IMG/VR virus record: IMGVR_UViG_3300045136_000110
Span: 1 to 38,252 of that record
Reading direction: 5' to 3' (one strand)
Source: a virus
DNA: 38,252 bases
The notes under the pieces are model-generated. The model was given only the letters and a program-made list of their open reading frames with translations, was not told where the DNA came from and made no database searches. Each line of letters opens with the position of its first letter. Position 1 is the first letter of the stretch. The position numbers and the translations under genes were made by a program. Positions 6,088 through 13,627 of the stretch are shown here, in pieces.

Positions 6088-6297
6088 ATGTCGAGCCGCC
6101 GAATAAGGATACTGGAGTGGGCATTGCTGCAGGCAGGGATTCATCGTCACGAAGCCCAGGTCGTGCTGGAAATCGCACGACAGCGGCTGGAGCAGCAGCA
6201 GCGTGCGGCAAATGTGCTGAGGCGGTGCGGCATCCCGTGGCCGCAGACACGGCCTGATGTCAGACCTTTTTCCGAATCTCAGGCGAACGGCTGGTGA
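6088..6297 (+). CDS. Small rightward ORF convergent with the repressor gene
   Basis: 69 aa. It has an unusually strong ribosome site (GGAGGAGGT directly before the ATG). The product MSSRRIRILEWALLQAGIHR is helical and Arg/Gln-rich (LEIARQRLEQQQRAANVLRRCGIPWP). Its last 38 bp overlap the 3' end of the repressor gene on the opposite strand. No clear promoter was found in front of it. No family is recognised. If expressed, transcription through it would run against the repressor message. Confidence 0.5.
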   Translation: MSSRRIRILEWALLQAGIHRHEAQVVLEIARQRLEQQQRAANVLRRCGIPWPQTRPDVRPFSESQANGW

Positions 6298-6676
6298 TGG
6301 CCGCACGCAGCGCGTTCGCGCTGTCAATGCTTGCGCGCGCGATGTCGAGGATGACCTGCTTGTGCTGGTCGGGCACATAACAGCGATCGAGCGCCTCGGC
6401 CAGCATCTCGAGCGGCGGCATCTCGTCGGTGGACTTAGCCGCCGGTAAGCCGTCGAGCCACAGGAACGGCAGCCCGAGCGTTTGCTCAAAGCTGCGCGCG
6501 AGCTTTTCCCCGAACGGGTAGGGCTCTTTGAGCGCCTGAGAGAGCATGGACTTCGTCACGCCGAGCGCCGCCGTCAGCGCGGCCTTCTTGCCGTAGTACG
6601 GCCTGCCGGCGAGCACGGCCTGCAGTCGCTGCCGGCGAATGGCGTACATGCGCTTGATCGGATCGTCGGATTCCAT
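6260..6676 (-). CDS. Short CI-type phage repressor (HTH only)
   Basis: 138 aa from the ATG of MESDDPIKRMYAI. The frame extends upstream to a GTG, but that would run into the cro promoter. A helix-turn-helix lies at about 30-52 (GKKAALTAALGVTKSMLSQAL). After it come the FGEKLARSFEQTLGLP segment and a helical C-terminal domain, probably for dimerisation. There is no S24/LexA-type peptidase domain, so RecA-driven self-cleavage is not expected. It diverges from the Cro-like gene, the standard lysogeny switch layout, and is the best candidate for the repressor that maintains lysogeny. Confidence 0.72.
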   Translation of the reverse strand: MESDDPIKRMYAIRRQRLQAVLAGRPYYGKKAALTAALGVTKSMLSQALKEPYPFGEKLARSFEQTLGLPFLWLDGLPAAKSTDEMPPLEMLAEALDRCYVPDQHKQVILDIARASIDSANALRAAITSRSPEIRKKV

Positions 6677-6716
6677 GGCCTTACCCGACGATAGCAAGAC
6701 GGCGTGTAATGGCGAC

Positions 6717-6745
6717 TTGACCATTTTTTTAGTGCGCACTACACT
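6717..6745 (+). promoter_or_regulatory. Rightward early promoter (P_R-like) for cro
   Basis: -35 TTGACC (6717..6722), 17-bp spacer, -10 TACACT (6740..6745). The expected transcription start, about 7 bp after the -10, is 6752-6753, one or two bases before the cro ATG at 6754. The 12-bp palindrome TAGTGCGCACTA (6730..6741) overlaps spacer and -10. Confidence 0.75.
6730..6741. promoter_or_regulatory. Putative operator, perfect 12-bp palindrome
   Basis: TAGTGCGCACTA is perfectly self-complementary and overlaps the -10 of the cro promoter. A bound CI or Cro dimer would block this promoter. It is not the same sequence as the P_L palindrome, so different regulators or different affinities are likely. 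Confidence 0.6.
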
Positions 6746-6753
6746 TGTCCGAC

Positions 6754-6957
6754 ATGAAGCTGTCCGAGTGGTTCGCGCAAAAAGAAGGGCGCATGTCGGC
6801 CATGGCCGACTACTTCGGCATCACGGTGTCCGCCGTCTGCCAGTGGCAAGTCAACGGCGTGCCGGCGTCCAAGATGCGCGAGGTCCGCGAGCTGACGCAG
6901 CATGAGGTCACGTTCGAGGACATGGTGCCCCCGGTGCGCAAGAGGGAGGCAGCGTAA
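6754..6957 (+). CDS. Cro/YdaS-like regulator
   Basis: 67 aa from ATG (MKLSEWFAQKEG). Residues 14-40 form a Cro-type helix-turn-helix: MSAMADYFGITVSAVCQWQVNGVP, with the W-x-x-x-G-V-P ending typical of YdaS/Cro proteins that select host-like operators. A TTG three codons upstream is in frame but falls on the promoter -10. Its likely role is repression of lysogeny functions and tuning of early transcription. It is the first gene of the rightward operon and overlaps the next gene by TAATG. Confidence 0.78.
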   Translation: MKLSEWFAQKEGRMSAMADYFGITVSAVCQWQVNGVPASKMREVRELTQHEVTFEDMVPPVRKREAA

Positions 6958-7190
6958 TGGCCGACCCCTTTGTCGAGCTGCGCGGCGAGGTGCTGCGCGA
7001 GCACATCGATGTGCTGGACGCCGTGGCGCAGGCCACCCCTGGAGCGAGCCGCATGAGCCTGCTGCGCGAAATTCTCGGTGCGTGGGTCGAGCAGAAAAAG
7101 CATGAGGCAAGTTTGATCCAGCGCGTGACCGGCCACAACGGAATCGAGCCGGAGTCGGCACGGAGCCGTACCGGAGGCAAGGCGCGATGA
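6957..7190 (+). CDS. Unknown early phage protein, 77 aa
   Basis: The start ATG shares a base with the cro stop (TAATG). The product MADPFVELRGEVLREHIDVL is helical. The part TPGASRMSLLREILGAWVEQKKHEA could be a ribbon-helix-helix or other small helical DNA-binding fold, but the match is too weak to name. The basic C-terminal tail (SARSRTGGKAR) fits nucleic-acid binding. Confidence 0.6.
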   Translation: MADPFVELRGEVLREHIDVLDAVAQATPGASRMSLLREILGAWVEQKKHEASLIQRVTGHNGIEPESARSRTGGKAR

Positions 7191-7369
7191 GCAATTCAGC
7201 CGAGGCCGTGGAGCCCGCGCGCGAAGCATACTCACAGGGGCAGCTCGCGCACCAGTGCCTGATTCCTTTCGCGTGCAACCCATACTCCTCGAGTACGCAA
7301 GAGCATGTGCAATGGGCGCTCGGCTGGGAGTCGGTGAGCAAGTTCGCCGATGACGAGGGGGCGGAATGA
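7187..7369 (+). CDS. Unknown early phage protein, 60 aa
   Basis: ATGA overlaps occur at both ends (start with the 77-aa gene, stop with the replication gene). The product MSNSAEAVEPAREAYSQGQL is acidic, with one Cys pair (HQCLIPFACNP) and Trp residues near the end (VQWALGWESVSKF). No motif is recognised. It is kept because it fills the operon exactly. Confidence 0.55.
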   Translation: MSNSAEAVEPAREAYSQGQLAHQCLIPFACNPYSSSTQEHVQWALGWESVSKFADDEGAE

Positions 7370-8340
7370 ATCATTACCCGCGTCATATCGGGGACTACGC
7401 CGCGGCAACTCGTCACCTCTCGCTCCTGGAGCACGGCGTGTACTGCATGCTCCTCGACGTCTATTACCAGCGGGAACAGTGCTTGCCGCCCGATTTGCGC
7501 GACGTGCAGCGCTTGGCCGGGGCCCGCAGCAAGGAAGAGCGCGAAGCCGTCGATTCAGTGCTGCGAGAGTTTTTCATACTACGCGACGACGGTTGGCATA
7601 ACCAGCGCTGCGACGAAGAAATCGAGATGTATCAGATGGGCGATTCCGAGCGGCAGGCCAAAGCGCAGAACGAGAAGGAGCGCATGCGCCGGCACCGCGA
7701 GGAGCGGGCGGCGCTGTTCGAGCAGCTGCGGTCGGTTGGCCAGATACCTGCCTGGGACACCCCGGTCACGCAATTGCGCGCGCTGGTGGAACGGTACTGC
7801 AACGCACCTGCAACGCGAACAGGTGGCGACCTGCAACGCGAACAGGACCGTTCAGAAAACGCACCTGAAACGGCGATTCTTAACCATAAGCCAATAACCA
7901 AAGAAGAAGAGAAGAAAGCAAGCCTACGGCTTGCTAGTGCTTTTCCGCCGGAAAAGCCCCCGCAGCAGCCTGCCGAAAGCATCCAGCCCAAGGCCTACGT
8001 GCCGCCTCCGTGCCCGCATCAGCGCGTGCTGGCGCTATGGGCCGAGGTGCTGCCCGAGTTGCCGCGGCATGACCCGCAGATGTGGGCGGGCACCCGACAA
8101 GCGCATCTGCGCGCTCGATGGCGGGAAACCGCCGTGGCGAAGCAGTGGCCGAACGAGGAGGCAGGGCTCGCGTACTTCCGCAAGCTGTTCGCGTGGCTGC
8201 GCAAGAGCCGCTTCCTGATGGGCCAGGCGCCGCCGCGATACCCGAACCGCAAAACGTTCGAGGCCGAGCTGGAGTGGCTGATCCGGCCGACGAACTGGGC
8301 CAAGGTGCACGAGGGCAAGTACCACGAGGAGGCAGCATGA
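7366..8340 (+). CDS. DUF1376/YdaU-type replication protein
   Basis: 324 aa. Residues 1-90 form the DUF1376 domain: HYPRHIGDYAAATRHLSLLEHGVY, then LLDVYYQREQCLPPD. This domain is found at the N-terminus of phage and prophage replication initiators. A charged linker follows (EKERMRRHREERAALF), then a Pro/Gln-rich stretch. The C-terminal domain (about 215-320) contains RVLALWAEVLPELP, LRARWRE and FRKLFAWLRKSRFLMG, a pattern common to phage replisome-organiser proteins. It probably binds the phage origin and loads host helicase. No phage helicase or helicase loader follows, so host DnaB/DnaC-type functions are presumably used. Confidence 0.75.
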   Translation: MNHYPRHIGDYAAATRHLSLLEHGVYCMLLDVYYQREQCLPPDLRDVQRLAGARSKEEREAVDSVLREFFILRDDGWHNQRCDEEIEMYQMGDSERQAKAQNEKERMRRHREERAALFEQLRSVGQIPAWDTPVTQLRALVERYCNAPATRTGGDLQREQDRSENAPETAILNHKPITKEEEKKASLRLASAFPPEKPPQQPAESIQPKAYVPPPCPHQRVLALWAEVLPELPRHDPQMWAGTRQAHLRARWRETAVAKQWPNEEAGLAYFRKLFAWLRKSRFLMGQAPPRYPNRKTFEAELEWLIRPTNWAKVHEGKYHEEAA

Positions 8341-8870
8341 GGCGCGCGCATTTCACCGACACCGAGCAAGCCGATGAATCGGCCGATGTGCAACCGGCCT
8401 CACAGCGGTATGCCTGCGCGGCGCACGGCTGTCCATGCGCAGGCGCGATCCTCAGCGGCAACCTCTGGCTGTGCAGCGCTCACTTCGGCAAAGACCCGGA
8501 GCATTGGCCGGAGATCACCGCGTGCCTGGCCAACCGCCGCGCCTTGCTTCGGGCCATGGACGTCGCGGGCAGATTTCCCGCGGGAACGAAGTCCCCGAAG
8601 AGCGCAGCACGCGCGTTGCTGCAGGTCGCACAGCAGGCGGGAATGTCGCTCAGCCAAGCGGATTTGCAGCGCGCGAGGCAGGCCTACAACCCGGTCACGC
8701 TGATTGCGCATCGCCTGCACCTGGCCATCCGCGCGCATGCGGTCAAGGGGTTGGCTCAGCTGCGTCAGCCACGCGGCAACATGGAGCAGGAGGCATTGCG
8801 CGCCCTCGAGTCGGCGCTGGTGCGCGCGCGCGTTTCGCTCGATCAGCAGCAGCAGCAGGAGGCGGCGTGA
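8337..8870 (+). CDS. Cys/His zinc-binding early protein
   Basis: 177 aa. ATGA overlap with the replication gene; GAGGAGG lies upstream. Residues 26-50 hold CAAHGCPCAG..., then LCSAHFG: cysteines and histidines spaced like a small zinc finger. The rest is helical and Ala/Leu-rich, with MEQEALRALESALVRARV near the end, and closes in a short Gln run from CAG repeats. Such proteins lie next to phage replication genes in many prophages. They may bind DNA or replication partners, but no activity is established here. Confidence 0.65.
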   Translation: MRRAHFTDTEQADESADVQPASQRYACAAHGCPCAGAILSGNLWLCSAHFGKDPEHWPEITACLANRRALLRAMDVAGRFPAGTKSPKSAARALLQVAQQAGMSLSQADLQRARQAYNPVTLIAHRLHLAIRAHAVKGLAQLRQPRGNMEQEALRALESALVRARVSLDQQQQQEAA

Positions 8871-9361
8871 ACGTCATCGGCGTGGACATCGGGCTGACGG
8901 GTGCGCTGTGCGTGCTGCGCGGCGATGGCCGTGCGGCAGTGGTGCTCGATTTGCCGACTGTCGCCGTCGACGGCAAGGGGCTCGTGCGACGCCGCCTGGA
9001 TGCGCGCGCGCTCATGGCGATGCTGCGCGAGGCGGTGCCGATCGGCGAGCAGGCGCTGGCCGTAATCGAGGACGTGCACACGATGCCGGGCAGGCTCAAC
9101 TCGCCGCAGTCGCAGGGATCGCTGCTGCACTCGCGCGGCGTGGTCGAGACGGTGCTCGAGCTCGCACGATGGCCGGTGCACGGGGTCTCGCCGCAGCGCT
9201 GGAAGCGCTTCTACGGGCTGCTCGGCAAGGGCAAGGACGCGAGCCTGCACACCGCGCGCACGCTGTACCCGAGCCTGCATCCGCAGCTCAGGCGGGCGAT
9301 GGATCACAACCGCGCCGATGCGGTGCTGCTCGCGCACTACGGCAGCAGGGAGTTCGCGTGA
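8867..9361 (+). CDS. RuvC-like Holliday junction resolvase
   Basis: 164 aa from a GTG overlapping the previous stop (GTGA), with AGGAGG upstream. The RNase H-fold signature is clear: VIGVDIGLTGAL with D7, LAVIEDVH with E68, and the C-terminal DHNRADAVLLA with D146 and D151. These fit the acidic catalytic set of RuvC-type resolvases. SPQRWKRFYGLLGKGKDAS is the usual conserved middle of phage versions. It would cut recombination or replication intermediates before packaging. Length is close to that of cellular RuvC (about 170 aa). Confidence 0.85.
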   Translation: MNVIGVDIGLTGALCVLRGDGRAAVVLDLPTVAVDGKGLVRRRLDARALMAMLREAVPIGEQALAVIEDVHTMPGRLNSPQSQGSLLHSRGVVETVLELARWPVHGVSPQRWKRFYGLLGKGKDASLHTARTLYPSLHPQLRRAMDHNRADAVLLAHYGSREFA

Positions 9362-9633
9362 ACGAGGGTACCGCCACTGTGTCGGCGTGGTCCGTGCCGA
9401 AGGGCTACCGCGTGCACTGGCGGCTCGTCATCAACGACCTGCAGCGCGCAGGCGTGGGCCTGGACAGGCAGGCCAAGCACGCCGGCGTCGCAGTGGGCAC
9501 GGTGTGGGGCTGGATGGGCGGCGCGCACCCTCGGCATGCCGACGGCGAGCGGCTGCTCGACCTGTGGATGCTGCACCTGCGCAAGGAGCGCACGGACGTT
9601 CCGATCGTGGCCGAGTCGAGCTACCTGCTGTAA
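9358..9633 (+). CDS. HTH regulator closing the early operon
   Basis: 91 aa from a GTG (GTGA overlap with the resolvase). Residues 36-58 read LDRQAKHAGVAVGTVWGWMGG, a helix-turn-helix with a W-x-x-G end as in Cro/XRE proteins. A further helix follows (HADGERLLDLWMLHLRKER). Last place in the rightward early operon, just before the structural genes, is where late-gene activators are often encoded. The 14-bp repeats downstream of it (9647 and 13638) are possible targets. Confidence 0.65.
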   Translation: MNEGTATVSAWSVPKGYRVHWRLVINDLQRAGVGLDRQAKHAGVAVGTVWGWMGGAHPRHADGERLLDLWMLHLRKERTDVPIVAESSYLL

Positions 9634-9646
9634 GCCGCCGCGAATC

Positions 9647-9660
9647 TTTCAGGAAACCGA
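9647..9660 (+). repeat. 14-bp repeat, copy 1 (before structural block)
   Basis: TTTCAGGAAACCGA is identical to 13638..13651. The core TTTCAGGAAA is a near-palindrome (TTTC/GAAA). It follows the early operon stop by 14 bp and precedes the first structural gene by 62 bp. A candidate late regulatory site; no clear -10/-35 pair goes with it. Confidence 0.5.
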
Positions 9661-9722
9661 AGCATCGGGCGGCAACAATCGGCGCATCCGCTGACCCAGA
9701 GCACGCCTCAAGGAGCCCCGTC

Positions 9723-10016
9723 ATGCCCCGTCCACGCAAAAGCACCGCCCCTCAGACGCAAGTACCCGGCGACACGGCTGCCGCCTTCGACGAGCAGGCC
9801 GACGACGCAGAGACGGACGTGCAGGCAGCCGCGCAGCAGATCGCGCAGCCGCAGAGCGTCAGCGCCGGCATGCCGGCCTTCCGCAGCATGCACAGCACGC
9901 AGGCAGCGCAGTGGTTCGCCGACAACCCGAGCGCGCGCCGTTTGCCGGTGGAGTGCAGCGACGGGTGGTACGTGCCCGAGGATGCGTTCGCGCGCGCGCA
10001 GAACGTGACGAAGTGA
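9723..10016 (+). CDS. Small unknown protein before the portal, 97 aa
   Basis: ATG with AAGGAGCC upstream. The first half is Pro/Gln/Ala-rich and probably disordered (MPRPRKSTAPQTQVPGD...). The second half (MHSTQAAQWFADNPSARRLP, CSDGWYVPEDAF) looks folded. It starts the structural block, where minor virion or assembly proteins usually lie. No family is recognised. Confidence 0.6.
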   Translation: MPRPRKSTAPQTQVPGDTAAAFDEQADDAETDVQAAAQQIAQPQSVSAGMPAFRSMHSTQAAQWFADNPSARRLPVECSDGWYVPEDAFARAQNVTK

Positions 10017-10026
10017 GCGCAGAGGC

Positions 10027-10446
10027 ATGTGCTCGCTGGCTCCTGTCCTCGGCGCGGTGATAGGTCTCGGCATCGCCGATCGTCAGCGCAGCGCGGCGAA
10101 CAAGGCCGCCGATGCCGCGAAAGCGCAGGCCGAAGCGCAGGCCGCTCAGGCGCAGGACGATGCCGAGCGGCAGCGCCAGCAGGCCGAAGCGCAGGCCGCG
10201 CAAGCGGCCAACGCACAGATCGCGCAGACTCAGCAGCGCCGTCGCGCACAGCGCAACCTGCTGGCCCTCGGCGGCACGCAAGACGCGCTGGGCAACCCGA
10301 TGGGCATGGCCGGCCCGGCCAACAGCTACGCGGGCGGCGCGACAGGCCCGCGAACGTTGCTGGCTGGTGGCGTATCCGCAGTAGGCGGCGGCGCGGCTCG
10401 CGCACCTGCAGGTGGCGCTTCCCGTGGCGCATCAGCAGCGTACTGA
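10027..10446 (+). CDS. Ala/Gln-rich coiled-coil structural protein
   Basis: 139 aa. A short hydrophobic N-terminus (MCSLAPVLGAVIGLGIADRQR) is followed by a long Ala/Gln coiled coil (KAADAAKAQAEAQAAQ..., residues 22-75), then a Gly/Ala-rich flexible tail. The layout, with an MC start, a hydrophobic patch and a coiled coil, is like T7 gp14-type internal proteins and like the protein at 18487..18993. It may be a second, shorter internal or head-completion protein. The role is uncertain. Confidence 0.6.
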   Translation: MCSLAPVLGAVIGLGIADRQRSAANKAADAAKAQAEAQAAQAQDDAERQRQQAEAQAAQAANAQIAQTQQRRRAQRNLLALGGTQDALGNPMGMAGPANSYAGGATGPRTLLAGGVSAVGGGAARAPAGGASRGASAAY

Positions 10447-10473
10447 CCCCGCACCCGCGCGAGGCGATTAGCA

Positions 10474-12066
10474 ATGAGCGCCGATGCAGCGAAAATCGCA
10501 CAGCGCGGCGAGGAGCTGATCGCTGCACGCAGTGTGCACGAGACGACGTGGCGCGAGTGCGCGGACTACTCGTTTCCCCTGCGCGGCGATGGCTTGGGCG
10601 GCGACTTGATCCTGGACGCCTCGACGGGACAGACGAAGCGCGCCGAATTGCTCGACGGCACCGCGACCGATGCGTGCCGCGTGCTCGCCAGCGCGCTGCA
10701 GAACGGACTGACGCCGAGCAATGCGCTGTGGGCCATGCCGCATGTGCCGGGGGCGGATGACGAAGGCAAGGCGTACCTCGACAACGCCGCGCGCATCCTG
10801 CACGAGGAGATTCATACCGCCAACTTCGATGCTGCGGGGTTCGAGTGCATGCTCGACATGACGTGGGCCGGCTGGTTCGGCCTGTACGTCGACGAAGGAC
10901 GCGATGGCTTCCATTTCGAGCAGTGGCCGCTGGCCGAGCTGTACTGCGCCAGCAGCGTGCAGGGCGGCGGCATTGACATCGTGTATCGCAAGTACTCGAT
11001 GACGGCGCTGCAGGCGATGCAGCAGTACGGCAACAAGCTGTCTGCGCAGGCGCAGCAGCTCGCCGCAAGCAAGCCGAACGACATGCTGTGGTTCTGGCGC
11101 GCGATCTATCCGCGCACGGTGTACGACCCGCAGGCGCGCATCGCGCGCAACATGCGCTACGCCTCATGCACCGTGGAGATCGCGACGAAGCATCTGGTGA
11201 TCGAAAGCGGCTATCAGGAGTTGCCGATCATCGTGCCGCGCTGGTCGATGCTGCCGCGCAGCGTGTATGCCGTAGGGCCGATGTTCGACGCGCTGCCCGA
11301 CACGAAAGAGCTCAACGAGCTCAAGCTGATGGAGAAGCAGGCTGCGGCGCTGAATATTTTGCCGCCGTTCAAGGCGCGCGACGACGGCGTGCTCAATGTA
11401 GGCTCGGTCAAGCGCCTCAGGTCGGGCAAGCTGTACGCCGTCGAGGACATCGACAACATCCAGCCCATCGTCACGAACTCGAACTTTCAGCTTGCGCTGA
11501 CGAGCGAGGAGCGCTTGCAGGCCGCGATTCGCCGCACGCTGATGGCCGATCAGCTGCAATGGAAGGACGGATCGCCGCAGATGACGGCCACGGAAGTGCA
11601 CGCGCGCATCGCGCTGATCCGGCAGATGCTCGGGCCGATCTACGGCAGGCTGCAGGCCGAGTACCTGACGCCGCTGTTCGAGCGCTGCTACGCGATTGCC
11701 GCGCGCGCCGGCATCCTGGGTGTACCGCCTGAGTCGATCGCCAATCAGCCCTACACGGTGAAATACCAGTCGCCCTTGGCACGCGCCCAAAAGCTCGAAG
11801 ACGTCACGGCGATTCAGCAGTTCGTGTCCACCGTCGCGCCGATTGTGCAACTCAAGCCCGCGGCGCTCGATTTGATCGATGAGGATGATCAGGTGCGCAA
11901 GCTGGCCGATGCACTGGGCGTCAAGGTCCGCTCGGCGCAGGAGGCCGCGCAGTACCGGCAGCAGGTGCAGCAGCAGCAGCAAGCCCAGCAGCAGCAGGCA
12001 CAGTTGCAAAACACGCAGCAGGCGGCGCTGCAATCCGTGCTTGACCGGTCGGTGAAGCAGGCATGA
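10474..12066 (+). CDS. Portal (head-to-tail connector) protein
   Basis: 530 aa, the usual size for T7 gp8-type connectors. Conserved parts include RECADYSFPLRG near 28-38, LASALQNGLTPSNALWA near 71-87, FEQWPLAELYCA, and a long conserved segment DALPDTKELNELKLMEKQAA. It forms the dodecameric ring at the packaging vertex through which DNA enters and leaves the head. The C-terminal 40 residues are a Gln-rich tail encoded by CAG/CAA repeats (11960..12025). GAGGCGATTAGCA precedes the ATG. Confidence 0.9.
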   Translation: MSADAAKIAQRGEELIAARSVHETTWRECADYSFPLRGDGLGGDLILDASTGQTKRAELLDGTATDACRVLASALQNGLTPSNALWAMPHVPGADDEGKAYLDNAARILHEEIHTANFDAAGFECMLDMTWAGWFGLYVDEGRDGFHFEQWPLAELYCASSVQGGGIDIVYRKYSMTALQAMQQYGNKLSAQAQQLAASKPNDMLWFWRAIYPRTVYDPQARIARNMRYASCTVEIATKHLVIESGYQELPIIVPRWSMLPRSVYAVGPMFDALPDTKELNELKLMEKQAAALNILPPFKARDDGVLNVGSVKRLRSGKLYAVEDIDNIQPIVTNSNFQLALTSEERLQAAIRRTLMADQLQWKDGSPQMTATEVHARIALIRQMLGPIYGRLQAEYLTPLFERCYAIAARAGILGVPPESIANQPYTVKYQSPLARAQKLEDVTAIQQFVSTVAPIVQLKPAALDLIDEDDQVRKLADALGVKVRSAQEAAQYRQQVQQQQQAQQQQAQLQNTQQAALQSVLDRSVKQA

Positions 12067-12305
12067 GCCGCAGGGCAGTCTCTGCACAGACGTATGCCGC
12101 GATCTTCGAGGACGATCCGCGCGGCGCGGCCATCTTGGACGATTTGGCTAATCGCTTCGCGCGGCAGCCGGTCGTCGACAAGGGCGGCATCGATGCGGTG
12201 CTGCAGACCTATCGGCGCAGCGGCAACCGGGAAGTGGTCAATTTCATTCTGCTGCGCATCGGGCAGGCGCGCAGCGGCGATTCGAACAGTTCCAACGAGG
12301 AGTAG
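12063..12305 (+). CDS. Bbp19-like small virion protein
   Basis: 80 aa, starting by ATGA overlap with the portal. The central pattern, AAIFEDDPRGAAILDDLANRF, then GGIDAVLQTYRRSGNREVV and ILLRI, matches a small family named after Bbp19 of Bordetella phage BPP-1, always found beside the portal gene. It probably takes part in head assembly or packaging. The call rests on recognised sequence pattern and position. Confidence 0.7.
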   Translation: MSRRAVSAQTYAAIFEDDPRGAAILDDLANRFARQPVVDKGGIDAVLQTYRRSGNREVVNFILLRIGQARSGDSNSSNEE

Positions 12306-12308
12306 GGC

Positions 12309-12677
12309 ATGGCAACGCAGAAATACTCGCGCGTCAACCAAATCGGCACGTTTACGGGCGATGAGTTCACGGTGTTTTCCAACTCCGGCGTGCTCGCCTC
12401 GCTGGATGTGACGACCGCTGGCGGCACGGAAAACGTGACGATGAAGCTGCAGATGAAGGTGGCCAACGACAAGTGGGTGGACGTGCCCGGCGCGGTGACG
12501 GCCGCACGCACGACGGCAGGCACCGATACGCTGTGCGTCGTGCCCGGCATTGCGCAGGTGGCGAATCAGGCCGTCAACTACGCACCGCCGTCGAAGGTGC
12601 GCCTGGTCATCACGCACTCGGCTGCGGTGCAGGCGTGGACGTATGCCGTGCAGATGGAATCGATCTCGATCAACTGA
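12309..12677 (+). CDS. Beta-rich head protein, possible decoration protein
   Basis: 122 aa. The sequence alternates short beta strands (GTFTGDEFTVFSNSG, ENVTMKLQMKVANDKWVDV, KVRLVITHSAAVQAWTYAVQ), typical of an immunoglobulin-like or jellyroll head protein. It lies between the Bbp19-like gene and the scaffold. An assembly or surface-decoration role is likely but unproven. Confidence 0.6.
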   Translation: MATQKYSRVNQIGTFTGDEFTVFSNSGVLASLDVTTAGGTENVTMKLQMKVANDKWVDVPGAVTAARTTAGTDTLCVVPGIAQVANQAVNYAPPSKVRLVITHSAAVQAWTYAVQMESISIN

Positions 12678-12691
12678 CCAAGGAGCAAACG

Positions 12692-13627
12692 ATGGAGGCC
12701 CGTCATGTATTCATGGCTGCGGAGGCAGGCGGCGAGGGTGGCGGTACGGGCGGTGCTGCGGCTGCGCCAGCGGCGGCACCCGCACCCGCACCCGCGTCAG
12801 CATCTACCCCGGCACCTGCACCTGCACCTGCGGCGGCTGGCGGCAATGCTAGCGGCGGAACAACCTCTTTGCTGTCGCAGGGAGCGGCGCAGGCACAAGG
12901 GCTGAGCTGGCTGCCCGAGCAGTTCCACGTCAAGGGCGATGACGGCACGGTGTCCGTCGAGGCCTCGGCGCGCAAGTTGGCCGAGTCTTACACGCAGCTG
13001 CAGCAGGTCACGCGTTCGACCGGCCTGCCGCCCAAGGACGTGTCGGAGTACAAGATCGAAGTGCCGGAGTCGTTCCGGTCATCGTTCGATCCGAGCAAGG
13101 ACGGAAAGCTCGGGGACTTCCTCAAGCGTGCCCACGGCGCGGGCATGACGCAGAAGCACATCGATATGGTAATGGGCGAGTTCTTCCGCGTGCTGGGCGA
13201 GGTGCCGCAGTCGCCCGTGGTCATGAGCGCGGATGTGGCCGAGCAGGAACTGAGCAAGGTGTGGGCCACGCCCGAGGCGATGAAGACGAACATTGGCTAC
13301 GCCAATCATGCGACGCAGCTGGCCGTGGCCGAGGCGTTCCGCGGCGACACCGAGGCCATGAATCGCCTGTCTGCCAAGTTCGGCAACGACCCCGACTTCA
13401 TGCGCTTCGCCGCGTATTGGGGATACCAGGCGCGCGAGGACAAGTCGCCCGCCGCGTCCACCAGCCCAGCCAACGCGCAGTTCGCCGGCAAGACGCTCGA
13501 GCAGCTGCAGCACGAGAAAGTCACCATGGAGCGCGACGGCAAAACCAAGACGCCCGAGTACCAGCAGCTCGCGCAGATGGTGGCCACGGCCTTTGCTCGC
13601 AAGTTTGGCGAGACGCCTGTTTTCTGA
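12692..13627 (+). CDS. Scaffolding (capsid assembly) protein
   Basis: 311 aa, ATG after AAGGAG. Residues 10-75 are a low-complexity Ala/Pro/Gly stretch. The folded part begins with LSWLPEQFHVKGDDGTVSVE, then SARKLAESYTQLQQ and the PPKDVSEYKIEVPE segment, the signature of T7 gp9-like scaffolds. The C-terminal helices (LQHEKVTMERDGKTKTPEYQQL) would contact the capsid protein. Placed directly before the capsid gene, as in T7-group phages. Confidence 0.82.
   Translation: MEARHVFMAAEAGGEGGGTGGAAAAPAAAPAPAPASASTPAPAPAPAAAGGNASGGTTSLLSQGAAQAQGLSWLPEQFHVKGDDGTVSVEASARKLAESYTQLQQVTRSTGLPPKDVSEYKIEVPESFRSSFDPSKDGKLGDFLKRAHGAGMTQKHIDMVMGEFFRVLGEVPQSPVVMSADVAEQELSKVWATPEAMKTNIGYANHATQLAVAEAFRGDTEAMNRLSAKFGNDPDFMRFAAYWGYQAREDKSPAASTSPANAQFAGKTLEQLQHEKVTMERDGKTKTPEYQQLAQMVATAFARKFGETPVF

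Noticed and set aside
9358-10016. Phage single-subunit RNA polymerase expected for a T7-like phage
   Set aside because: No large early ORF exists. The early genes are lambda-like and temperate; only the virion resembles T7.
11960-12025. CAG/CAA repeats as a tandem repeat element
   Set aside because: They encode the Gln-rich tail of the portal, common in this protein family. A similar short run ends the 8337..8870 gene.
12745-12850. Ala/Pro dipeptide-like repeats as a CRISPR or structural DNA repeat
   Set aside because: It is low-complexity coding sequence of the scaffold N-terminus, with no spacer structure.
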